A DNA stretch of 64,000 nucleotides. Source: Elusimicrobiota bacterium (GTDB lineage: Bacteria > Elusimicrobiota > Elusimicrobia > UBA1565 > UBA9628). Location: contig JACQAZ010000021.1 in NCBI GenBank assembly GCA_016194705.1, positions 1 to 64,000 of the forward strand. Direction: 5' to 3'. Made by a program: the position numbers and the translations under genes. Under the pieces are notes generated by a model. The model was not told the DNA's origin. It worked only from the letters and a program-made list of their open reading frames with translations, and searched no databases. Shown one piece after another: positions 50,801 through 59,800 of this stretch (positions within the stretch are counted from its first letter, which is position 1; each line of letters opens with the position of its first letter).

Positions 50801-53800
50801 TTGTTCTCCGCGATCCTGACCGGCGTCCAGCCTCCGGAAGCCGCGAAGGCGGCTCTTCCAGCCCCGACGACGGTATCGTCGGAGCGGCGCGTCGACGCGT
50901 CTTCCGTGTCGGCGCCTGTCTCGAACGTCGAGCAAATCCTGCTGGCGGTCGTGTCAGATAAGACCGGCTACCCGGCCGAGACCCTCAACGCCGAGATGGA
51001 CCTCGAATCCGACCTTGGCATCGATTCGATCAAGCGCGTCGAGATCCTCTCGGCGATCTCGGAGAAGCTGCCGGGAGCGCCGAAGGTCAAGCCCGAGCAC
51101 TTGGGCACTCTGCGGACTCTCAAGCAGATCGTCGCTTTCCTGAGCCAGGGCGGCGTTTCGGCGGCTTCGATCCCGCCGACCGCATCGACGGGACCGGCCT
51201 TGAACGTAGAGCAGATTCTCCTGGCGGTCGTGAGCGAGAAAACCGGCTACCCCGCCGAGACCTTGAACCCCGACATGGACCTCGAGTCCGACTTGGGCAT
51301 CGACTCGATCAAGCGCGTCGAGATCCTCTCGGCGATCTCGGAGAAGCTGCCGAGAGCCCCGAAAGTGAAGCCCGAGCATCTTGGGACTCTGCGCACCCTG
51401 AAGCAGATCGTCGCGTTCCTGAGCCAGGGTTCCGTCTCGGAAACTTCGACGGCTTCGCCGTCGAAGTTGCGGCGCGTCGACGCGCCGGTCGTTCCGATGC
51501 CGATGGAAAACGCGGTGCTTGTTCGATCTGTCCTCCGCGCGGTCGACCTCGACAAGTCTGTAGCCCGGACCCAGCTCCCGCTCGCGGCGCAAGCCCCGGT
51601 CTGGGTCGTCGACGACGGCTCCGTACTGGGCCGCACTGTCGCCGAAGCGCTCGTTTCCCGCGGCTTCACGGCGAAGCTCGTCGCTCTCGACGAAAGCGGC
51701 ATCCCCGAGTCGCTGGCGGGCCTCATCGTGCTCTCGCCCGAGCGCCTTTTGCCGCCGGACGCGCTGTGGGACGACGCTTCCGAAGCCTTCGTCAAGAAAA
51801 GCTTCGCGCTGACGCGGCGGGCCGCGCCCGCCCTTCGCGCGGCCGCCAAAGCCGGCGGCTCGTTTTTGGCGACGGTCTCGCGGCTCGACGGCTCGTTCGG
51901 TCTCTCGGGCCTCAAGCTGGAGCAGGACCCGGTCATGGGGGCGCTCGCGGGCCTGGCCAAGACCGCGGCGCGGGAATGGCCCGAGGTCAGCTGCCGGGCC
52001 ATCGACGCCGCAGCGGACTGGGCCGATCCGCGGTCTCTGGCCGGCCAGATCGTCGACGAGGCGCTCTCATCGGGTCCCGAGGAGATCGGGCTCTCGCCGG
52101 CCGGCAAGAAGACCCTGACTCTCGAAGACTCGCCGCTCGACGGCCGCTCGACTGCCCCCTTCGCGCCGGGCGACGTCGTGCTGGTCACTGGCGGCGCGCG
52201 CGGCGTCACGGCGGAGACCGCCGTGGCTCTGGCCAAGGGCTGCCGGCCGACCTTGATCCTTTGGGGGCGCACGGCGCTCTCTCCCGAGCCGGACTGGGCT
52301 AAGGATTGCGCGGGAGAGGGCGAGCTCAAGCGGGCGCTCGCGGCCCGCGAGCCGGGCTTGCAGCCCAAGCTCATCGGCGAGCGCTGTCGTCTGATCCTCG
52401 CCTCGCGCGAGGTCCGGCGGCAGCTCGCCCGCATGAATGATGCGGGCGCCAAGGCCGTCTACATGGCCGTCGACGCGCGCGATCCCTCCGTCGTCTGCGA
52501 GGCGCTGGGGCGGATCAAGCGCGACCACGGGCCGGTCCGCGGCCTGATCCACGGCGCGGGCGTGCTGGCCGACAAACTCATCGAAGACAAGACGGCCGAG
52601 CAGTTCGACGCGGTGTTCGACACGAAGGTCCGCGCCCTGCGCAGCATCCTGGGAGGCCTCGACCTCAAGGCCCTCAAGGCCGTCGCGCTGTTCTCGTCGA
52701 CGACCGCCCGCTTCGGGCGGCCGGGGCAATGCGACTATGCGCTGGCCAACGAGGCTCTCAACAAGACGGCCCAGCTGCTGGCCCGCCGCCTGCCCGACTG
52801 CCGCGTCGCGGCGTTCGGTTGGGGTCCCTGGGACGGCGGCATGGTCACGGAAGGCCTCAAGAAGCTCTTCGCGTCCGAGGGGGTGGCCGTGATCGGCCTC
52901 GAGACCGGCGCGAGATTCCTGGCCGACGAGCTGGGCTCGGGCGCGCGCGCGGCCGAGCTCGTGGTCATGGCGAGGAAGGCCGCCGTCCCGGCGCAAGACG
53001 CCGGACTCCAGCCGGTGCTCGAGCGGAGCTTGAGCGTCGCCGACTACCCGTTTCTCTCGTCTCACGTCATCAACGGCAAGGCCGTCCTGCCCATGGCGGT
53101 CATCGCGGAGCTCTTCGCCCACGCCGCCCTGCACGGCAATCCCGGCCTGGTCTTCCACGGCGTCGACGACCTGCGCATTATGAAGGGCGTCTTGATCGAC
53201 GGACGGCCATTCTCGGTCTCGGTGCTCGCGGGCAAGGCGCGCCGCGCCGACGGATTTTTTACAGTCGCCGTCGAACTGCGCGGACCGGCCTCGGTCCTGC
53301 ACGCGAGCGCGAGCGCCGTCCTGGCGGCGAGTCTGCCGCCGGCGCCGTCTCCCAAGCCCGCGCCCGCTCTCGAGGCCTACGCCCTGACGCCGGACAAGGC
53401 CTATCGCGACGTCCTATTTCACGGGGAAGACATGCGCTTCATCCACACCGTCCCGGGCTGCTCGTCCGAGGGCATCGTCGTGGATTGCCGCGCGGCGCTG
53501 CCGCCGCGGTCGTGGATGCGCCAGCCTTGGCGCGACCGCTGGGTCTGCGACCCGGCGGCGCTCGACGCCGCATTCCAGGCCATGATCCTGTGGACCGCGC
53601 AGCGCCAGGGGGCGGGCTGCCTGCCGAGCCGCGCCCAGGGATTCCGGCAGTACGCGGCCTTCCCCGAGGAAGGCTCGCGCGTCGCAGCGAGGATCGTCAA
53701 GAGCGTCGAGGGTTCGGCCTGCGCCGATGTCGATTTCCTCGATGCGCGAGGGCGGCTGGTCGCCCGTCTCGAGGGGCTGGAGTGCACCGTCGACAAGTCC

Positions 53801-53848
53801 CTCAACACGGCCTTCCGGCGAAACGCCCTGGAGGTCCGCAGCGCGTGA
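47798..53848 (+). CDS. pfa2: PUFA synthase megasynthase, KS-AT-ACP-ACP-KR-DH (PfaA/Pfa2 type)
   Basis: This is a 2016-residue multidomain protein. The order is a ketosynthase at about 10-455 (active Cys about 210 in 'VDAACASSL', His in 'VEAHGTGT' and 'MIGHTKAAAG'); a malonyl-type acyltransferase at about 560-860 (Ser about 658 in 'GHSYGELPA'); a coiled Gln-rich linker at about 955-1010; two tandem ACPs with the phosphopantetheine Ser at about 1077 and 1170 ('LGIDSIKRVEIL' in both); a ketoreductase with 'VLVTGGARGVTAETAVALA' at about 1460; and a PKS-type dehydratase with catalytic His about 1756 ('YPFLSSHVINGKAVLPM'). This layout matches Pfa2 of myxobacterial PUFA synthases and PfaA of marine bacteria. 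Two ACPs is fewer than I know from characterised PUFA synthases. Product chain length cannot be read from sequence. Confidence 0.88.
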   Translation: MSDNDEGQVPLAIIGIGCLFPKAGGVQQFWANIKGKVDAITEVPPSHWSAEDYFDKDPKRPDFTYANRGGFLEPVDFDPAEFGVTPAALEATDSAQLLGLVTAGAALRDAGYGPEREFDRGRVSVILGVTGTLELVVPLGARLGHPIWRRALKAHGIEGEAAESIIEHIKDGYVPWQENSFPGLLGNVVSGRIANRFNLGGTNCTVDAACASSLSAAHLASLELSSRRSTMVVTGGVDCFNDIFMYMCFSKTPALSPTGNAKPFDNGADGTILGEGLGMVVLKRLDDAEKDGDRIYAVLKGVGSSSDGRGKSIYAPSAEGQTKALREAYRVSGVSPATIALVEAHGTGTVVGDGAELEALAQVYREAKTDGAWCALGSVKSMIGHTKAAAGSAGMIKAALSLYHKVMPPTIKVSEPLAPLAGDSTPFYLNTEKRPWLSEGKPRRAAVSALGFGGSNFHVILEEHRPRKAEIDWDGDVQIAAFSGANAQAVESELSGWTPALAWDEVRVKAMESRAKFKAADEVRLCIVIAKGKDLGKLLGGAITVLHTASPAPENVYIGRGAAAGIAVLFSGQGSQYVGMGRDVVCQFPQAREMLERDGVLGARIYPHPVLDAKRKDDQEAALRSTDVAQPALGAIGLGLYRVLESFGLKPAALAGHSYGELPALCAAGRISEDELMSLSRLRGTLMAADGGDRGGMFAVSAPLADVERALAEESLDLVVANKNAPQQCVLSGRGAEIERAAEVLARRGLRGVRLPLSAAFHSPLVAAAAGPFREALEKASFACGSAPVYANKTAQVYPESAAASRDLLSAQLGSPVEFVAMVERMHKDGARLFVEVGPGSRLTGLVAKILAGKEFDAVAVDASAGRRSGIADLAGVLAKLAALGQPLRLDLWEGGEGGVRQLLTRKKSKIAVKLTGANYRSTKPAAKPPGRLEAQARSFPPSAPQTSPSGILPDALRAAQESLNTLQKLQEQTALLHAKFLEGQEAAQRQFQSLVEQQQQLFSAILTGVQPPEAAKAALPAPTTVSSERRVDASSVSAPVSNVEQILLAVVSDKTGYPAETLNAEMDLESDLGIDSIKRVEILSAISEKLPGAPKVKPEHLGTLRTLKQIVAFLSQGGVSAASIPPTASTGPALNVEQILLAVVSEKTGYPAETLNPDMDLESDLGIDSIKRVEILSAISEKLPRAPKVKPEHLGTLRTLKQIVAFLSQGSVSETSTASPSKLRRVDAPVVPMPMENAVLVRSVLRAVDLDKSVARTQLPLAAQAPVWVVDDGSVLGRTVAEALVSRGFTAKLVALDESGIPESLAGLIVLSPERLLPPDALWDDASEAFVKKSFALTRRAAPALRAAAKAGGSFLATVSRLDGSFGLSGLKLEQDPVMGALAGLAKTAAREWPEVSCRAIDAAADWADPRSLAGQIVDEALSSGPEEIGLSPAGKKTLTLEDSPLDGRSTAPFAPGDVVLVTGGARGVTAETAVALAKGCRPTLILWGRTALSPEPDWAKDCAGEGELKRALAAREPGLQPKLIGERCRLILASREVRRQLARMNDAGAKAVYMAVDARDPSVVCEALGRIKRDHGPVRGLIHGAGVLADKLIEDKTAEQFDAVFDTKVRALRSILGGLDLKALKAVALFSSTTARFGRPGQCDYALANEALNKTAQLLARRLPDCRVAAFGWGPWDGGMVTEGLKKLFASEGVAVIGLETGARFLADELGSGARAAELVVMARKAAVPAQDAGLQPVLERSLSVADYPFLSSHVINGKAVLPMAVIAELFAHAALHGNPGLVFHGVDDLRIMKGVLIDGRPFSVSVLAGKARRADGFFTVAVELRGPASVLHASASAVLAASLPPAPSPKPAPALEAYALTPDKAYRDVLFHGEDMRFIHTVPGCSSEGIVVDCRAALPPRSWMRQPWRDRWVCDPAALDAAFQAMILWTAQRQGAGCLPSRAQGFRQYAAFPEEGSRVAARIVKSVEGSACADVDFLDARGRLVARLEGLECTVDKSLNTAFRRNALEVRSA

Positions 53849-55719
53849 AGCGCCTCGGGCTCGGCCTCTTGTCCCTTTCCTGGCTTTGCGCCCCCGCGCG
53901 CTCCGCCGAGGACCCTTGGCGGAGCGCCTACAACAAGCGCGACTACGCCCGCGCGGTGGAGCTGGCCCGGCCCGCCGCGGAGAAGGGCGACGCGTCCGCC
54001 GACAACGTCTTAGGCCGGTGCTACAAGTTCGGCCGCGGGGTGGGTCAGGATTACAAGCAGGCCGCGGAATGGTTTCGCAAGGGCGCCGACCTCGGAGACA
54101 CGGACGCGAAGGTCAATCTGGGGTTCCTCTACCGCAGCGGGCGCGGCGTCGCCAAGGATTCGGCGCGCGCCCGCAAGCTCTTCACGGAGGCCGCCGAGAA
54201 GGGGAACGCCGAAGCGATGAACGGCTTGGGCTGGATGTCGCGCGATGACAAGGACTTCAATAAAGCCGAGGAATTTTTCGTCAAGGCCGCGGAAGCGGGC
54301 AGCGGCGACGCGATGAACGGCCTGGGCGTCTTGTCTGGAAAAGGGCAGGGAGTGCCCAAAGACCTTCGGAAGGCCGTCGAGTGGTTCCGCAGGGGCGCCG
54401 AGAAGGGAAACATCGACGCCCAAAGCAATCTTTCCTTCGCCCTTTTCAACGGACGCGGGGTCGCCCGGGACTACGCCGAGGCGGCGAATTGGGCGGGCAA
54501 GGCCGCCGAGGCCGGCCAGCCCAATGCCCAAAACCTGCTTGGAGTCATGTTCGCCAAGGGGCGCGGAGTCGATAAAGACGACCGCAAGGCGTTCGCGTGG
54601 TACATGAAGTCGGCCGACCGAGAGAATCGCGTCGCCATGACCAATCTCGCTCGCTTCTACGAGAAAGGCAGGGGCGTCGACAAGGACCTGACCGAGGCGG
54701 TCAAGTGGTATCGCAAGGCCGCCTCCCTGGGCTGGGAGCCGGCCGCCAAGGAGCTCGTCCGCCTCCACGAGAAGGTCCCCGAGATCGCGGTCCGCTCACA
54801 AAACCAGGACGAGGGCATGTCGAGCTCGTCGGGCGGGGTCACGCGAGAGGAGATGATGGCGATGATGGAGGAGGTCGCCAAAAAGGCGGCCGAGGGGCAA
54901 AAGACCGTCGACAAGGCCGACGCGAAAGGCGAACCCGCCAAAGAGATACGCTCCGACGCCGACCTGCCGGATTATAAGTCCGCCGAGGACGCGACCCGCT
55001 TCGCCTTGGTCGTCGGCGTCGAGAAATACGAGAACCTGCCGGCCGCAGATTTCGCCGAGCGCGACGCCCGGGCCGTGCGCGAGCACCTCCTCGCGCTGGG
55101 CTATCCGGAGCGCAACGTGATCACCTTGACCGGCGCCCAGGCCACGAAGACGGGCATCGAGAAATACGTCGAGTCGTGGCTGCCACGCAACGTCAAGACC
55201 GACTCCAAGGTCTTCTTCTATTTTTCCGGCCACGGGGCTCCTGACCCTGAGACCAAGCAGGCCTTCCTCGTGCCGTGGGACGGCGACGCGAAGTTCCTCG
55301 ACACGACGGGCTATCCGCTCAAGAGGCTCTACGAAAAGCTCAACGCGCTGAAGGCGCGCCAGGTCGTCGTCGCGATGGACTCCTGCTTCTCGGGGGCGGG
55401 CGGCCGCTCGGTCCTGGCCAAAGGAGCGCGGCCGCTCGTCAACAAAGTCGACGCCGGGACCTCGAGCCTGGGCAAGCTCGTCGTGCTCGCAGCCGCGGGC
55501 CCTGAGGAGATCACGGGCACCGCGGAGGGGCAGGGGCACGGCCTGTTCACTTATTCCATGCTCAAGGGCCTCAACGCCAAGAAGGGAGAGGCGACGGCCA
55601 AGGAGCTCTACGATTTCGTCCTGCCCCAAGTGCAGGACGCCGCGCGACGCGACAATCGCGACCAGACGCCGCAGCTCATGGGCCGCGATCGCGCCGCCGC
55701 GCTAGGAGGGAGACCGTGA
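53845..55719 (+). CDS. Sel1-repeat protein with C-terminal caspase-like (C14) protease
   Basis: The 624-residue protein has a signal peptide ('LGLLSLSWLCAPARSA'), then seven Sel1-like repeats at about 45-320 ('LGFLYRSGRGVAKDSARAR', 'LGVMFAKGRGVDKDDRKAF'), a Ser/Lys-rich linker, and a caspase/metacaspase domain at about 385-620. The catalytic dyad is present: His in 'FFYFSGHGAPDP' and Cys in 'VVAMDSCFSGAGG'. GTG at 53845 overlaps the megasynthase stop (GTGA), so translation is coupled to the lipid genes. Caspase-like proteins with Sel1 repeats usually work in surveillance or signalling outside the cytoplasm; why one is inserted in a lipid operon is unknown. Confidence 0.88.
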   Translation: MKRLGLGLLSLSWLCAPARSAEDPWRSAYNKRDYARAVELARPAAEKGDASADNVLGRCYKFGRGVGQDYKQAAEWFRKGADLGDTDAKVNLGFLYRSGRGVAKDSARARKLFTEAAEKGNAEAMNGLGWMSRDDKDFNKAEEFFVKAAEAGSGDAMNGLGVLSGKGQGVPKDLRKAVEWFRRGAEKGNIDAQSNLSFALFNGRGVARDYAEAANWAGKAAEAGQPNAQNLLGVMFAKGRGVDKDDRKAFAWYMKSADRENRVAMTNLARFYEKGRGVDKDLTEAVKWYRKAASLGWEPAAKELVRLHEKVPEIAVRSQNQDEGMSSSSGGVTREEMMAMMEEVAKKAAEGQKTVDKADAKGEPAKEIRSDADLPDYKSAEDATRFALVVGVEKYENLPAADFAERDARAVREHLLALGYPERNVITLTGAQATKTGIEKYVESWLPRNVKTDSKVFFYFSGHGAPDPETKQAFLVPWDGDAKFLDTTGYPLKRLYEKLNALKARQVVVAMDSCFSGAGGRSVLAKGARPLVNKVDAGTSSLGKLVVLAAAGPEEITGTAEGQGHGLFTYSMLKGLNAKKGEATAKELYDFVLPQVQDAARRDNRDQTPQLMGRDRAAALGGRP

Positions 55720-55877
55720 AGCGAACAGCAGCTTACGCGAGCCTTATATTCTTGAGCCTGTTGGCGGGCTGTCCGAACCGCCAGACGGCGCCGACGGGGG
55801 ACTACGACTCGGTCCGGCAAAAGGCGGGCGGCTCGATGCAGACGCTCGAGCAAGAGAAAGGACCCCAAGGAGAATGA
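55716..55877 (+). CDS. Tiny lipoprotein (53 aa)
   Basis: A GTG at 55716 overlaps the caspase stop (GTGA) and opens 53 codons ending in ATGA overlap with the next gene. The product has a short signal peptide with lipobox ('IFLSLLAGC') and a mature part of about 34 residues that resembles the start of the next lipoprotein: 'GDYDSVRQKAGGSMQTLEQE' here, 'PDFDAVKTRAGQAHKDLKIE' there. Coupling on both sides and the lipobox argue that it is a real gene. It looks like a truncated duplicate of its neighbour. Confidence 0.7.
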   Translation: MKRTAAYASLIFLSLLAGCPNRQTAPTGDYDSVRQKAGGSMQTLEQEKGPQGE

Positions 55878-56848
55878 AGATCAAAGCGGCCGTTTTCTCG
55901 TTGGGACTCGTCCTCGCGGCGGGCTGCGGCGGCTCGAAGCCGGTGAAGCCCAAGCCCGACTTCGACGCGGTCAAGACCCGCGCCGGGCAGGCACACAAGG
56001 ATCTCAAGATCGAGGAGACCGGAGAGTCGGGCCCGCAGCTCGCTCCGGAATCCGAGCCGGTCAAGGCCAAGGTCCTCTCCAAGGACATCGTCAAGGGCTG
56101 CACCTGGATCGAGAGCCAGTCCGTGGTCACCGCCGGCGACCAGGACAGCCGGCATCAGGTCAAGGCGGCCGCGGTCGCCGAGGCCGAGAAAAACGCGATG
56201 CAGGACTTCTTGGGAGTCGAGGTCAAGTCCCGCTTCCTGCTCTTCCAGCAGGAAGGCCTGCGCGAGGAGCAGAGCCTTACTGAGAGCTTGCTTCAAACGA
56301 CCCGCTTGGGCCGCATACTCGACGAGACGGTTCTCGCCGAGGGCTTCCAGGACATCAAGGGCTGCCCCGCCTGCCGCTTCCAGGTCAAGCTCAAGGCCTG
56401 CATCGTCCCCATCCCGGACTCGTCCGACAAGGACTTCAAGGCCGAGCTGGGCCTTTCACGCACGCGCTTCGTCGAGGGCGACGAGGCCGTCATCAGGGTC
56501 ACGACCAATCGCGACTGCTATGTCTACGTCTACGACGTCGACCCGGACAAGAACACGAGCCTCATCGTTCCCAACGAGATCGTCTCAGAGGTCAAGCTCA
56601 AGGCCGGCGAGGCATGGACCTATCCCAACGAGTCGGTACGCAGCAGAGGGGTCAAGCTCGTGGCGCAGCTCCCCGAGGCGCACAACGTGTCCGCTGAAAC
56701 GATCCGCCTGGTGGCCTCAAAGACGCCGCTGCCGATGAAGATGGAGGACCCGGCCGTCGGCGGCTATCTCAGCGTGCTGCGCCGACTGAGCGCCTCGCGC
56801 CTGGAGTGGACCGAGGACGCCCAGGCCTTCACGATCTATAAGCATTAG
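55874..56848 (+). CDS. Lipoprotein with DUF4384-like domain
   Basis: This is a 324-residue lipoprotein with signal peptide and lipobox ('LGLVLAAGC'). A middle region has 'KAAAVAEAEKNAMQDFLGVEVKSRFLL', resembling the LPP20/FlgT-like beta-alpha module, and the C-terminal part ('FVEGDEAVIRVTTNRDCYVYVYDVDPDKNTSLIVPNE' in pieces) fits DUF4384. DUF4384 domains are known to occur with caspase-like proteases, fused or adjacent, so this protein is the likely partner of the caspase two genes upstream. The next gene begins on the base after its TAG. Confidence 0.78.
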   Translation: MKIKAAVFSLGLVLAAGCGGSKPVKPKPDFDAVKTRAGQAHKDLKIEETGESGPQLAPESEPVKAKVLSKDIVKGCTWIESQSVVTAGDQDSRHQVKAAAVAEAEKNAMQDFLGVEVKSRFLLFQQEGLREEQSLTESLLQTTRLGRILDETVLAEGFQDIKGCPACRFQVKLKACIVPIPDSSDKDFKAELGLSRTRFVEGDEAVIRVTTNRDCYVYVYDVDPDKNTSLIVPNEIVSEVKLKAGEAWTYPNESVRSRGVKLVAQLPEAHNVSAETIRLVASKTPLPMKMEDPAVGGYLSVLRRLSASRLEWTEDAQAFTIYKH

Positions 56849-59800
56849 ATGAAGCGGCCGCAGCCCGTCGCGATCGTCGGAATCGGAGGCGTCTTCCCCG
56901 ACGCTCCCGATCTCGATTCCTTCTGGATGAGCATCGAAGGCCGCCGTTGCGCCGCGCGCGAGGTGCCCGAGGGGCGCTGGCTCCTTTCGAAGGCCGAGGC
57001 CTTCGACCCTCAAAAGGGCGCTCCGGACAAGGTTTACTCGCTCAAGGCCTGCCCCATCGAGGGCTTCCGCTTCGATCCCAAAGGCCTCGCTGTCGATCCC
57101 GCGCTCCTCGAGCGCCTCGATCCCGTCTTTCATCTGGCCCTTCACGCGGCCCGCGAGGCTTTCCTCGACGCGGCCGTCAAGGACCTCGACCGCTCCCGCG
57201 TCGGCGTCGTCATCGGCAACATCGCGCTGCCGACCGACGCTTCGTCGGCTCTGACGCGCGAACTCCTCCTGCCCGTCTTCATCGAGACGGTCCTCGGCAG
57301 GCGCCTCGAGCCCCAGGGCGCGCGGACCGAGCCGCTCAACCGGTTCGTCGCCGGCCTGCCCGCGGGGCTCATCGCCCAAGGGCTCGGCCTCGGCGGGGGA
57401 GCGTGCGCGCTCGACGCGGCCTGCGCCTCTTCGCTCTACGCCCTCAAGCTCGCCGTCGAGGAGCTGCGCGCGGGGCGGGCGGATGCCATGCTCACCGGCG
57501 GAGTCTCTCGTCCCGAGAGCCTCTACACCCAGATGGGCTTCTCCCAGCTGCGCGCCCTCTCGGCCTCCGGAAGGCCGGCGCCGTTCGACGCCGCGGCCGA
57601 CGGCCTCGTCGTGGGCGAGGGAGCCGGGATGTTCCTGCTCAAGCGGCTCGACGACGCCCTGGCCGCGGGCGACAAGGTCTACGGGGTGATCCGCGGGATC
57701 GGCCTCTCCAACGACGTCGGCGGCAGCCTGCTCGCGCCGAATACCGTCGGCCAGCTGCGCGCGATGCGCCAAGCCTACAAAGACGCCGGCTGGTCGCCCT
57801 CGGACGTCGATTACGTCGAATGCCACGCGACCGGGACCCCGACGGGAGATCCCATCGAGGTGGCGAGCCTCAAAGCCCTCTGGGGCGATCGCGGCTGGAG
57901 CGCCGGGCAGTGCGCGCTGGGCTCGGTCAAGTCGAACGTCGGCCACTTGCTGACCGCCGCCGGGGCCGCGGGGCTCATGAAGGTCCTCCTCGGCTTCAAG
58001 AACAAGACCCTGCCGCCGACCGCCAATTTCTCCAAGACCGGTCCGCTGATCGAATTGGCCCAAAGCCCGTTCCGCATACAAAAGGAGGCCGAGGCGTGGA
58101 ACGAGCGCGATGAACGGTCGCCTCGGCGCGCCGCGATCAGCGCCTTCGGCTTCGGCGGCATCAACGCGCACGTCCTGGTCGAGGAGTTCGCCGATCGGAG
58201 GAACGCCGCGCGGCGGTCTCCTCCCAAGGCGTCGCCCGCGGCGGCGGTCCCGATCGCGATCGTCGGCATGGAGGCGCGCTTCGGCCCCTTGGCGGGTCTG
58301 CGCGAATTCCAAGAGAGCGTTCTCGGCGGCAAGGCGCCCGAGCCCTCGAGCCCGGCGGGCCGCTGGTGGGGCCTGCCGCAGGCCCAGCGGTTCAAGGGGC
58401 ATTTCCTCCCGGAGGTCGGGGTGCGCTCCGAGTCCTACCGCATCCCGCCCAAGGAGATCGAGGAGATGCTGCCCCAGCAGCTCCTGATGCTCGACACGGC
58501 CGTCAAGGCGGTCTGCGACGCCCGTCTGGGCGAGGCCGGCCGGGACCGCATGGGAGTCTTCGTGGGCATCGTGCTGGACCTCAATACGACGAACTTCGAC
58601 TTCCGTTGGGGCCTCTCCGCCAAGGCGGACTCTTGGGCGAAGGCCATGGGTTGGGAGCTCGCGGCCGGCGAGCGCACGAGCTTCGTCGAGGCTTTGCGCC
58701 GCGCCGCGGGGCCCGCGCTCTCGGCCAACCGCACGATGGGGGCGCTGGGCGGCATCGTGGCCAGCCGCATCGCGCGCGAACTCTCGGCGGGCGGCCCGAG
58801 CTTCACGATCTCGGCCGAGGAAGCCTCCGGGATGCGGGCGCTTGAGACCGCGGTCCGGGCCCTGCAAAGAGGGGAGCTCGACAGCGCGCTGGTCGGCGCC
58901 GTGGACATCGCCGGCGATTGCCGCGCGGTCTTGGCCACCGATGCCGGCCGCCCTTACGCCTGCGACGGCCGGGCGCGGCCCTTCGACCGCTCTTCGGCGG
59001 GGACGGCGGTCGGAGAAGGGGCGGCCGCCGTGGTCCTCAAGAGGCTCGACGACGCCGTCAGGGACGGCGACCGCGTTTACGCGGTGATCGCGGGACTGGG
59101 GTCCGCGTCGGGCGGGCTCGGTTCCTATCAAGCAGCCCTGCGCCGCGCCTACGAAGACGCCCGAGTCGATCCGTCGCGAGTGGGCTACCTCGAAACGCAC
59201 GGCAGCGGCACTCCGGCAGAGGACGCCGAGGAGGCCGCCGCGCTCACCGATTTCTTCGGCGTCGCCTCGACGGGCCTGCGCTGCGCCCTGGGCTCGGTCA
59301 AGGCGCAGATCGGCCACGCCGGCGCCGCGGCGGGCCTTGCGGGCGTGGTCAAGGCCGCGCTTGCGCTCTACCAAGAGATCCTGCCGGCGTTCCAGGCTCT
59401 CGAGCCGATCCCGGAGCTCGCGCGCGCGGAGAAGCGCTTCCACGTCCCGCTCAGGGCCCAGTATTGGCTTCGGGACCGCGCCGAAGGCCCGCGCCGGGCC
59501 GGAGTCAGCGCGATGGGCGAGGGCGGCGTCTGCGCCCACGCGGTGCTCGAGGGCTTCGAGCGCGCCGCGGACGAGCCGGCCGCGGCTCTCGAGCGGCGCC
59601 AGCCGCTGGGAGCGCGCGCCGAGGGGTTGTTCGCCGTCGAGGCCGACGAGCCCGCCGGTCTCATCGCGGGGCTCGGGGCGCTGACCGCTTGGGCCGCCGA
59701 GCAGGATCCCGCGGCCGGGGTAGAACTCTTGGCGCGCCTGTGGCTGCGCGAGCGGCCGCAACGGCCGGAGCGCCGGCTCGGCCTGGCACTAGTGGCGCGC

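Noticed and set aside
56717..59761. 1014-codon open frame on the minus strand opposite pfa3
   Set aside because: Its Arg/Gly/Ala-rich sequence without domains is typical of the antisense of GC-rich genes; the plus-strand KS and CLF motifs are unambiguous.
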